The notes beneath the pieces are model-generated. The model was given only the letters and a program-made list of their open reading frames with translations. It had not been told where the DNA came from and searched no databases. A stretch of DNA of 9,558 nucleotides, from positions 1-9,558 of the forward strand of contig DAOVXU010000055.1 in NCBI GenBank assembly GCA_030635995.1, given 5' to 3'. Each line of letters starts with the position of its first letter. The stretch's first letter is position 1. This stretch comes from Arcobacter sp. (lineage in GTDB: Bacteria; Campylobacterota; Campylobacteria; Campylobacterales; Arcobacteraceae). Of the stretch, positions 1-8,200 are shown piece after piece. Position numbers and translations under genes: made by a program.

Positions 1-1183
1 GTTCATTTGATAAAGTTTGTTTAAATTTATAATATTCAAGATATTTTGAATAGCTTTCATATCCTAAAAATAATTCATCAGCACCCTCACCTGATAAAAC
101 AGTTTTTATCCCTTGTTTATTTATCTCTTTTATGAGAAAATATAGAGGTATTGATGCTGGATCTCCATGAGGTTCCTCCATATTCTCTTGTATATGTTCT
201 ATATTATTGATGTAATTTTTACTATCTAGTTCTATTTGCGTATGGTTACTATTAATTGATTTAGCAACTATATTTGCATAATTTAATTCACTATATTTTT
301 TGTAATCTTTATATCCAATACTAAAGGTATGAATTCTTTCATTTGATAGCTTACTATATATACTACTAATTAAACTACTATCAACTCCACCACTTAATAG
401 TGAACCAACTTCAACATCACTAACAAGTCTTTTTTCTATCGATTTTAAAAGACCATCTTCTATTTTATTTAATGCAATATCTTCACTAAAAATAATTTTT
501 TTGGTATTAATTTGATAATATTTCTTTGTTTTTAAACTATTATTTTCATATATCATATAAGTTGCTGATTCTAGTTTATAAATATCTATATAAAATGTAT
601 GTGGAGTGAGTGGTGTAAAGTATTGTAAATATTGACTTAGTGCTATTTTATTAAGTTTTGGTGTATATCCTAATAATTTAATTATAGGAGTTATCATACT
701 TGAAAATATAAATTTATTATCTTTATGATAGTAATATAAAGGTTTTTTACCATATCTATCTTTTTTTATATCATATATACAAAAACTAAATTGACCATTT
801 AATTTATTTAAAAATTCAATATCATATTTTTGGTATAGTCTAAGTATAACTTCTGTATAACTTTTAGTTTTACATAGTAGTTCTTCTTTAATTATTAGTT
901 CTTTATAATTATATATCTCACCATTAAAAATTATTAAAATATCATCAAATATTATAGGTTGATTTGAACTATTATCTAAATCTATTATTTTTAATCTAGT
1001 ATGTCCAAAACTAGCAAATACGGTTTTATCTTTAGATAAAAAGTTTCCTTGAAAACTAGCAAATGCGGTTTTATTTTTAATAATTTTTATTGAGGTATTA
1101 TCTGGACCCCTACTTTTCATAATATTTGTAGCTGTTAAGAAGTCATATTTAGAGATAGAATTAGAACCTAATATACCACACAT
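1..1183 (-). CDS. asnB: AsnB-like asparagine synthetase (glutamine-hydrolysing), C-terminus cut by window edge
   Basis: The family moves ammonia from glutamine to an AMP-activated carboxylate, normally aspartate to asparagine, in the cytoplasm. The frame is open from ATG at 1183 to the left edge (394 codons seen; the family is usually about 550-630 residues). The N-terminal Ntn glutaminase domain begins Met-Cys-Gly-Ile, so Cys2 is the nucleophile after Met removal. It has RGPD (25-28), HTRL (61-64), FNGEIYN (86-92) and DRYGKKPLY (142-150). The synthetase half has the PP-loop SGGVDSS (264-270) and SGEGADELFLGY (364-375). Oddities: a 15-residue tandem repeat (38-67), Tyr109 where E. coli AsnB has Asp98, and a shortened segment before DRYG. 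The start follows the permease stop by one base (TAG-T-ATG) without a clear Shine-Dalgarno, which suggests coupling. The family is clear; the substrate is not, and it could be an amidotransferase for a cell-surface or secondary product. Confidence 0.9.
   Translation of the reverse strand, partial: MCGILGSNSISKYDFLTATNIMKSRGPDNTSIKIIKNKTAFASFQGNFLSKDKTVFASFGHTRLKIIDLDNSSNQPIIFDDILIIFNGEIYNYKELIIKEELLCKTKSYTEVILRLYQKYDIEFLNKLNGQFSFCIYDIKKDRYGKKPLYYYHKDNKFIFSSMITPIIKLLGYTPKLNKIALSQYLQYFTPLTPHTFYIDIYKLESATYMIYENNSLKTKKYYQINTKKIIFSEDIALNKIEDGLLKSIEKRLVSDVEVGSLLSGGVDSSLISSIYSKLSNERIHTFSIGYKDYKKYSELNYANIVAKSINSNHTQIELDSKNYINNIEHIQENMEEPHGDPASIPLYFLIKEINKQGIKTVLSGEGADELFLGYESYSKYLEYYKFKQTLSNE
1007..1074. 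repeat. Imperfect tandem repeat, 45-bp period, inside asnB
   Basis: The 23 bases at 1007-1029 and 1052-1074 match at 22 of 23 positions (aaaactagcaaatRcggttt plus tat; A at 1020 against G at 1065). The offset is 45 bp, so the repeat is in frame and gives KTAFASF (residues 38-44) and KTVFASF (53-59). Beyond these cores the two units have diverged. It looks like an old in-frame tandem duplication in the glutaminase domain. The second copy is the one that runs into the conserved HTRL motif. Confidence 0.85.
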
Positions 1184-1184
1184 A

Positions 1185-2096
1185 CTATTTAAAAACCATA
1201 TTTATAATTTGTAAATCAAAATAAAATATTATTAAAAATAGAAGTGTTGATATAAAAACTATATTAGTCACGGCATAAGGCTTACAGTTAAATAGTGCAG
1301 CTATATTTACATTATTTACAGCTAATGGGGTAGATAATGATACTATCAGTATAGAAGCTATAGATGGTTCTAAATTAAACATAATAGAGAATATTATACC
1401 CATAATAGGTAATATTACAAGCTTAATAGTAGATGTTGAAATACTTAATAGGTAATTTTGCTCTTTTAAATTTACTTTTGCTAAATATATTCCAAAGATT
1501 ATTAGCTGAATTACAATTGCAGAATATGCTCCCATTTGTAAAGCATTGTCTATATTTATATTGATTTTAAAATTGTTATAATTAAATAGTAAAGCGATAA
1601 TAGCAAACCATAATATTGGTATTTTTACCATAGATAGTAAAGATTGTTTAAAAGTAAAACTCTCTTTAGCAAAGAGATAAATACCAACTGTGTATATGAA
1701 GAAGATATTTGCAATATTAATAATACTTGTATAAGCAATACTAGCTTCACCAAATAAAGCTATACCTAATGGAATCCCTAAATTACCTGTATTCCCAATA
1801 AGGGAAGTTGCTATAAATATTGACTGTTCTTTACTTTCTTTAAATAAGTATTTTGAAATAACTATTAATAGTAATAGTGTTGAAGTAATAGTAATAAAAT
1901 ATATAAAAGGTGTAAGTATTATATTGAAATTTAAGGGGATTCTAGTAAGTCCCCAAAAAGTTAAAATAGGTTGTAAAAAATATATAGAGATTAAGATAAG
2001 AGTCTTTTTATCTATCTCATCTTTAAATATTTTTTTAGCTAAATACCCTATAAATATAAAGAAATATATCGCTAAAATAGAAATTAATGCAGACAA
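1185..2096 (-). CDS. AEC (auxin efflux carrier) family permease
   Basis: This is an inner-membrane secondary transporter of 303 residues, a typical length for bacterial AEC proteins (Mem_trans family). About ten hydrophobic helices can be seen, near residues 3-20, 32-50, 59-81, 92-115, 120-142, 155-172, 188-206, 215-238, 245-266 and 274-297. Family hallmarks are NTGNLGIPLG (102-111) and STPLAVNNVNIA (255-266), both in broken helices. Known bacterial members move malate, malonate or other small organic acids, or act as efflux carriers; the substrate here cannot be read. The start is TTG at 2096: an in-frame TAG lies 9 bases upstream and no Met codon comes before residue 156, so a later start would remove half the protein. 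It begins one base after the regulator stop (TAG-T-TTG) and ends one base before asnB, so it probably depends on coupled translation. Confidence 0.88.
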   Translation of the reverse strand: MSALISILAIYFFIFIGYLAKKIFKDEIDKKTLILISIYFLQPILTFWGLTRIPLNFNIILTPFIYFITITSTLLLLIVISKYLFKESKEQSIFIATSLIGNTGNLGIPLGIALFGEASIAYTSIINIANIFFIYTVGIYLFAKESFTFKQSLLSMVKIPILWFAIIALLFNYNNFKININIDNALQMGAYSAIVIQLIIFGIYLAKVNLKEQNYLLSISTSTIKLVILPIMGIIFSIMFNLEPSIASILIVSLSTPLAVNNVNIAALFNCKPYAVTNIVFISTLLFLIIFYFDLQIINMVFK

Positions 2097-2097
2097 A

Positions 2098-3279
2098 CTA
2101 CTCTACATATTTAGGTTTTGGTTGCATAGCGTTTAATTTACTTTCAGATGTTATAAGACTATCTCTAAGAAGTGCATTTTCTTTTTTAAGAGCATTTATT
2201 TGTCTTAATCCACCTTGTCTTTTTGCTATCTCAATATCTGCTATATGTACTAGTTTATCTTTTAATACACTTATTTCATATTCATAATGAGCTATTTGTT
2301 TTTGTTGATCAGAAGATTTCTTTCTTTCACTACCTAGTGCCTCTTTAACAAAAATAGAGCTACTATCTCCTTTAGGAGTAGATTTATTTGTATACTTTAA
2401 AGTTTTAACTTCTTTATTTAGAGATAAAATTTTTTGTCTTTCCCCTAGCATATTTTGTCTAGTTTTTGTCATTGTTTCTTTTTTTTCTTGCTCTTCATCA
2501 TCTGCTAAAAATCCAATAGATGTATATCCTGAGTATTTACCTGTATCCTCATTCTTTGTGGGGATATTTGTAGATCTTAAATGAAAAACTTCTTTATTTT
2601 GGGTGATATATTTTAATTTACCAGTCCATGTTTCACCTATTTTCATAGATTGTTTCATCTCTTTATATGATGTAGGGATAGAATCTGGATGAATAGCTAG
2701 GATAATATTAGAATTTGTTAGTTCATTTTCCTCATAATCAGCAATAGTGGTAAAAAAATGATTGGTATGTATAATAATATCCTTTTGATTTACTTTTATA
2801 ATTGTAGCAATATTATTTATTAAATCCATATATTCTGATAATTCTTCTTCCTTCTCTTTGATAACTCTTTGATTTTTTTTGATTTCACAAAACTTTTGAA
2901 CTGTCATTAGTAATTCTTTTGTATCAATAGGTTTTAAAGTATAACCAGAGACATTGACTTTAATTGCTTCCATAAGATAATTAGCTTCACCATGAGCTGT
3001 TGTTAATACTACAGGAATATCTTCATTTAATTCTCGTATCTCTTTTATCATCTCTAAGCCATTCATATTTGGCATATTTATATCACTAATAATTGCATCA
3101 AACTCTATATCCATATCTTGCGTATAAAGTTTAAAGTTAGAGATACCATCTTTTCCATCTACACAAGTTATAACCTCTTTGAAAACTTTTTTTAATATAT
3201 TACCTAATGATATTCTAATTGATTCATCATCCTCTACATACATAATAGTTAGTGTTTTTAGAAATTCCTTATTGAACAT
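2098..3279 (-). CDS. Response regulator: receiver + PAS + coiled coil, no DNA-binding domain
   Basis: This is a 393-residue cytoplasmic protein. The N-terminal receiver domain (about 8-130) has the acidic pair Asp17/Asp18 after Glu16, phospho-acceptor Asp66 in ISDINMPNMNG, the switch Thr in VLTTAH (90-95) and Lys116 in GYTLKP. It is therefore expected to be phosphorylated, most likely by the kinase encoded just upstream. A short helix (133-150) leads to a PAS domain (about 150-258; FFTTIADYEENEL, then HPDS and ETWTGKLKY). The remainder (about 260-385) is rich in Lys, Glu and Gln and reads as helical coiled coil. No helix-turn-helix, GGDEF, EAL, HD or kinase domain is visible, so output is probably by protein-protein contact. 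The start is ATG at 3279, with AAGAAAGG 10 bases upstream. Confidence 0.9.
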   Translation of the reverse strand: MFNKEFLKTLTIMYVEDDESIRISLGNILKKVFKEVITCVDGKDGISNFKLYTQDMDIEFDAIISDINMPNMNGLEMIKEIRELNEDIPVVLTTAHGEANYLMEAIKVNVSGYTLKPIDTKELLMTVQKFCEIKKNQRVIKEKEEELSEYMDLINNIATIIKVNQKDIIIHTNHFFTTIADYEENELTNSNIILAIHPDSIPTSYKEMKQSMKIGETWTGKLKYITQNKEVFHLRSTNIPTKNEDTGKYSGYTSIGFLADDEEQEKKETMTKTRQNMLGERQKILSLNKEVKTLKYTNKSTPKGDSSSIFVKEALGSERKKSSDQQKQIAHYEYEISVLKDKLVHIADIEIAKRQGGLRQINALKKENALLRDSLITSESKLNAMQPKPKYVE

Positions 3280-3286
3280 AATACTT

Positions 3287-5158
3287 TTACCTTTCTTCTA
3301 AATTCATTGGTAATTCTATAGTGAATTTTGCACCAAAATATTCTTTTTTATTGTGTATAAATTTTGTATTTTCTACTAATAATTCACCTTGCATACTTTG
3401 TGTTATAATTTGGTATGTCATATATAGCCCAAGACCAGTACCTTGTGATTGGTGTTTTGTTGTAAAATATGGTTCAAATATTTTAGATATAATATTTTGA
3501 GGAATGCCCCCTGCATTATCATGAAATATTATTATAGCTTTATTATTTACTTTTTTTATATTTACTAATAAGATTCTATCTTCAATTGCTCTTACCCCAT
3601 CATCTAGTGCATCTTTTGCATTATTTATAATATTTAAAACAGCTTGAATAAATTCATTTTTATAATTTGATATAAAAATAATATCATTATATTCTCGTAT
3701 AACAGTTACATGATGATTTGCTATACTGGAATCTACAACACTAAAAGCATTATCAACAGCTGAGGATACTACAAATTCAACATTTTCTTTTTTACCCTCA
3801 ATAAAATTCCTAAAATCTTCAATAGTTTGTGATAAGAATTGTGTTTTTTCAACTATTTTTCCTAATGCTGGAGATAAGTCTTGATTATTTAATATCCCTA
3901 ATTCATTTTGAACACTTAAACTACTTGCACTAGTACTAATAGCACTTAAAGGTTGTCTCCATTGATGAGCAATATTTCCTATCATTTCACCTAATGATGC
4001 AAGTCTAGATTGCTCAGCTATTAAAGTATCTTTTTTCCTACCCTCTTCTATTTGGCGAGCAATTTGAATATTTTGTTCTTCAAGTTCATGTACTGTATGA
4101 GTAAGCTCCTCTTTTTGATTATGAATCATTTGTATATTTTGGGCTAATTTACTTTTATATACATTATTATTATAAATATATATGATAATAGCCAAAGATA
4201 AAGCTAATAACATAGTAAGGATAATATAAAAATCTTTATATAAATTTGTTAGATATTCAGAATCGTTAAATTTCACAAAATAGGCAATAATCTCATTATC
4301 TTTAATATTGTGTATTGGATAAAATGTGATAGTTTTATATCCATTAATATACTTAAAATATACACTAAAAGTTTTACTCTTTTTGAGTTTATTGTCTATT
4401 TGTTCTAATATTTTAATAGGGATTTTTGAAATATTACTTTGTTGAATTTTATTTGCATAAAAGTTTTTATTTATAGGTGTAGTTTTATATTGTTTATTAA
4501 TTACAGGGCTAAAAGCTTTTTTATCAACGATAGTTTTTTTAATAATAAAATTAATTTTTGAATGGAAAGATTGTTTAAGTTCTCGCTTGAAATTTTTAGT
4601 AGATATGGATGCTTCAACACTACCTATATGGGAACCATCATCAGCAATAATAGGAAAAACAAATCTAAATCCAGATATAATTCTGCCCATTTCAAATCCA
4701 TGAGAAGTAGTTTTTAATTGATTTACTAATTTAACACTTTCTCTAATATTTGATAAGTCATCTCCGAATTTTTCTGGTTTATGCATTCTTAAAAAACTTT
4801 TATTATCGTTAAGGTGAAAGTGTAATTGTTGAATACCCAATAATTTCCACTGTATATATTTTTTATTTAAAATACTATAGAGATCATTTCTTAATACTTT
4901 TAGAGATTGTTCTGAGTTTTTTTTTCTAGTTTGATTCATGATTCTTATTATGTTAGGATTGCTAATTAGTTCATTGTAAACAATTTGTGAAAGTTGATAT
5001 TTTTCATCATATATTACATTAAATTGGGTATTTATTGTTTTGTGTTGTTGTTGTAAATAATTTTCTATTCTATTTTTTTTATCAATATTTACAAACATAA
5101 CACTTGTAGCTAGGATAATTATAAAAATTATAATTGCAAAAATATTTTGTTTTGTCAC
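3287..5158 (-). CDS. Membrane sensor histidine kinase with double-Cache sensor
   Basis: This 623-residue protein has a membrane helix at about 6-23, a periplasmic region at about 24-305, a second helix at about 307-329, a coiled coil (335-385) and a kinase core. The periplasmic part contains QLHFHL (111-116) and SFLRMHKPEKFGDDL (121-135), which resemble the double-Cache sensors of the dCache_3 type (PF14827); the ligand is unknown. The kinase core has the H-box GEMIGNIAHQWRQPL (390-404, His398), the N-box VLNIINNAKDAL (507-518), DNAGGI (547-552), FEPYFTTK (561-568) and GTGLGL (573-578), so autophosphorylation looks intact. No HAMP or receiver domain is seen. GTG at 5158 is the start because AAAGGGA lies 6 bases upstream and the signal-anchor helix follows at once. 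It is the first gene of the operon, and its probable partner is the regulator 7 bases downstream. Confidence 0.93.
   Translation of the reverse strand: MTKQNIFAIIIFIIILATSVMFVNIDKKNRIENYLQQQHKTINTQFNVIYDEKYQLSQIVYNELISNPNIIRIMNQTRKKNSEQSLKVLRNDLYSILNKKYIQWKLLGIQQLHFHLNDNKSFLRMHKPEKFGDDLSNIRESVKLVNQLKTTSHGFEMGRIISGFRFVFPIIADDGSHIGSVEASISTKNFKRELKQSFHSKINFIIKKTIVDKKAFSPVINKQYKTTPINKNFYANKIQQSNISKIPIKILEQIDNKLKKSKTFSVYFKYINGYKTITFYPIHNIKDNEIIAYFVKFNDSEYLTNLYKDFYIILTMLLALSLAIIIYIYNNNVYKSKLAQNIQMIHNQKEELTHTVHELEEQNIQIARQIEEGRKKDTLIAEQSRLASLGEMIGNIAHQWRQPLSAISTSASSLSVQNELGILNNQDLSPALGKIVEKTQFLSQTIEDFRNFIEGKKENVEFVVSSAVDNAFSVVDSSIANHHVTVIREYNDIIFISNYKNEFIQAVLNIINNAKDALDDGVRAIEDRILLVNIKKVNNKAIIIFHDNAGGIPQNIISKIFEPYFTTKHQSQGTGLGLYMTYQIITQSMQGELLVENTKFIHNKKEYFGAKFTIELPMNLEER
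3290..3297 (-). promoter_or_regulatory. Ribosome binding site of the response regulator
   Basis: On the minus strand AAGAAAGG lies in the last codons of the kinase gene, directly before its TAA, and ends 10 bases upstream of the ATG at 3279. This supports that start and couples the regulator to the kinase. Confidence 0.6.
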
Positions 5159-5164
5159 AAAAAT

Positions 5165-5171
5165 TCCCTTT
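5165..5171 (-). promoter_or_regulatory. Ribosome binding site of the histidine kinase
   Basis: AAAGGGA on the minus strand, six bases before the GTG at 5158, is the best Shine-Dalgarno in the window and decides the non-ATG start. Confidence 0.7.
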
Positions 5172-5186
5172 ATTAAAGTTAATGTT

Positions 5187-5192
5187 TATTAT
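5187..5192 (+). promoter_or_regulatory. Possible -10 element for metH
   Basis: TATTAT on the plus strand would start transcription near 5199 and give a leader of about 37 nt. It lies almost exactly on top of the opposite-strand -10, so the two promoters would compete. An alternative TATTAT at 5217-5222 would leave a leader of only about 7 nt. Neither has a convincing -35, and no Shine-Dalgarno precedes the ATG at 5236. Confidence 0.25.
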
Positions 5193-5196
5193 AACA
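5188..5196 (-). promoter_or_regulatory. Extended -10 promoter of the kinase/regulator/permease/asnB operon
   Basis: The minus strand reads TGTTATAAT (5196 to 5188): a consensus TATAAT with the TGn extension. No good -35 lies 17 bp upstream (AATATG at 5216-5211), which fits the known weak -35 conservation of Campylobacterota sigma-70 promoters. Transcription would start near 5181, giving a leader of roughly 23 nt that contains AAAGGGA. Confidence 0.6.
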
Positions 5197-5235
5197 AATT
5201 AACTCTTAAACATATTTATTATAGACTTATAGTAT

Positions 5236-8200
5236 ATGAAAACAACAATATTAAATATTTTAAAAACACGACCATTGATTATTGATGGTGCTATGGGAAC
5301 ACAACTTCAATCAATTGAAATAAAAGATACTTTTTGGTTAGATAAAAATAGAGAAAATCAAGAAGGTTGTAATGAACTTTTAAATGCAACTGCTCCTCAT
5401 ATTTTAACTCAAGTTCATGAAGCATATGCCAAAGTTGGTGCAGATATGATCAAGACAAATACATTTGGTTCTATGGATTGGGTTCTTGATGAATATGATA
5501 TGGGGGAAAGAAGTTATGAACTTTCATATGAGGGTGCAAGAGTTGTAAGAGAGGTTTGTGATAAATATTCTACACCAGAAAAAAAAAGATTTGTATTAGG
5601 TTCTATTGGACCTGGGACTAAATTGCCCTCTTTGAAGCATATTGACTATGATACTATGTATGCAGGTTATCAAGTTATGGCAAAAGGTCTAATAGATGGT
5701 GGTGTTGATGTTTTTTTACTTGAAACTTGCCAAGATCCACTTCAGATAAAAGCAGCTATAAATGCTCTTCAAGATTTAGACAAATCTATCCCTATAATGG
5801 TTTCTGTTACTATTGAATTATCAGGAACTATGTTAATTGGAACTGATGCTCAAACTATCATTACAATTTTAGAGCCTTATGATATTTTATCTTTAGGGTT
5901 TAATTGTGGTACTGGACCACAGCAGGTTAAAAAACATTTAGAGATTTTAAGTGAAGAGTCTGATAAATTACTTTCAATTCATTCAAATGCAGGACTACCT
6001 CAAAATAAGGGCGGTTACACATTTTACCCTATGGGTGCAGAGGAATTTACCTCAATACAAAAAGATTTTTTAAATCTTGATGGTGTATCATTTTTAGGTG
6101 GATGTTGTGGAACTACACCTGAACATATAAAAGCATTAGTTGATGCAACTTCTACAACAATTCCAAAAAAACCTAGTGGTACCCAAGTCACATCATTAGC
6201 CTCTTTATTTCAAACAACTCCATTAAAACAAGAACCAGCACCACTTTTAATAGGGGAGCGTTCAAATGCTACTGGAAGTAAAGCTTTTAGGGAATTGTTA
6301 AAAGCAAATGATTATGAAGCAACTTTAAGTGTAGCTCAACAGCAAGTTCGTGCAGGGGCTCATATTATTGATGTAAGTGTTGGTTTTGCAGGTCGTGATG
6401 AAACTGCTGATATGAATGAAGTTGTTTCCCTATATGCTCAAAAAATACCACTGCCACTTATGCCAGATTCTACACAAATACCTGCTCTTGAAGAGGCTTT
6501 AAAACTTATTGGCGGAAAAGCAATAATAAATTCTGTAAATCTTGAAGATGGGGAAGAGAGATTTGATGAGATATGTCAATTAGCAAAAAGGTATGGAGCA
6601 TCTTTAGTTTGTTTAGTTATTGATGAAGTTGCTATGGCAAAAACTAAAGAAAAAAAAGTAGATATAGCTGAGCGAATTTATCAAAGAGCGGTAAATTTTC
6701 ATGGATTAAATTCAGAAGATTTAGTATTTGATATGCTTGTATTTACTATTGGTTCGGGAGATGAAGAGTATCATACAGCAGGAATTGAAACGATAGAGGC
6801 TATTAGAGAATTTACCACAATCCACCCTGAAGTATCAACTACTTTAGGGCTTTCAAATATCTCTTTTGGACTTCATAAAGATGCACGACTTTATCTAAAT
6901 TCTATATTTTTACATCATTGTATAAAAGCAGGATTGAGTTCAGCAATTGTAAATGTAAAACATCTAGTGCCTAGAAATAAGATGAAAGAGGATGATATAA
7001 AAGCTTGTGAAGATTTACTTTTTAATAATAGAGAGCAAGGTGACCCTCTTTTTACATTTATAGAACACTTTTCAAATGTAGAGGTTGTAGTAGAACAAAC
7101 GGATGAGGAATATAATAAACTATCGTCAAAAGAGAAAGTTGAAAAACTACTTCTTGATGGAGATAAAGAGAGATTAATTCCTCTTGTTCTTGATATACAA
7201 GGTAAAGAAGTTGCCCCTGAAGTTATAGTAAATGAATGGCTTATAGATGGTATGAAAATTATTGGGGAACTATTTGGAAGTGGAGAGATGCAACTACCTT
7301 TTGTGCTTCAAAGTGCAGAGACGATGAAAGCTTGTGTTGATAGTTTAAATCCATTTTTACCTAAGATTGAAAAAGAGGTAGATACTACCCTTATACTTGG
7401 AACTGTAAAAGGTGATGTTCATGATGTAGGTAAGAATCTTGTAGATATTATTTTAAGTAATAATGGTTTTAAAGTAGTAAATATAGGGATAAAAGTTCAG
7501 ATTGATGATTTTATACAAGCAGCAAAAGAGCATAATGCAACTGCTATTGGGATGAGTGGATTACTTGTGAAATCTACAAATGAGATGAAATCAAATATGT
7601 TAGCTTTAGAAGATGCAGGATTAAATATCCCCGTTCTAATTGGCGGTGCGGCACTTACAAAAGCTTTTGTTGATGATTTTTGTCGTCCTATTTATGATGG
7701 AGCCATATTTTATTGTAGAGATGCTTTTGATGGTGTGATTGCTATGCAAAGACTTGAAGAGGCAGATGGAGATTATAGTTCTTTAGATGAAAAATTGCCT
7801 GCTGATTTAATTGTAATTGATGAAAGTTTAAAAGAGGAAAAAGAGATATTTGATAAAGATCTACATACTCCAGAATATTTAAATAATCATCAAGATTACC
7901 ATCCACCATTTATGGGGATAAAAATATTAACAGCACCTCAGAGATATATAAAAACACAAAATAATGCAGTAAATTCTAAAATACAATGTAATAGTAGTTT
8001 TAATCCAGAATTAGCTTTTAAGTGGATAAATCATCGAATCTTATTTAGACAAAGATGGGGATATCATAGAAAAAAAATGAGTGTAGAGGAGTTTAAAAAG
8101 CAAGAGGAGAATTTAGTACAACCTTTATATGATAGATTGAAAGAACAGTTCTTAAATGAGAATATTTTTGACCCTATTGCTTTATATGGATATTTTTATT

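Larger units (their letters stand above)
5177..5204. promoter_or_regulatory. Inverted repeat around the promoter, candidate operator
   Basis: AGTTAAT (5177-5183) and ATTAACT (5198-5204) form perfect 7-bp arms with a 14-bp spacer. Arm centres are 21 bp apart, about two helical turns. The pair encloses the TATAAT at 5188-5193, with one arm on the predicted start site and the other just upstream of the -10, as expected of a dimeric repressor site. The DNA is AT-rich, so chance cannot be excluded, and no cognate regulator is encoded in the window. Confidence 0.35.

Noticed and set aside
1924..2287. Two overlapping short plus-strand open frames of 70 and 66 codons
   Set aside because: They lie antisense to the permease and the response regulator, both clear family members, and have no recognisable protein features or ribosome binding sites.
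2873..2880. A8 tract in the response regulator considered as a phase-variation switch
   Set aside because: Phase variation in Campylobacterota usually uses G/C tracts, and A8 runs are expected by chance at this base composition.
5159..5235. Riboswitch or small RNA upstream of metH
   Set aside because: The gap is only 77 bp, A/T-rich, has no stable stem with a G/C core, and must also hold two divergent promoters.
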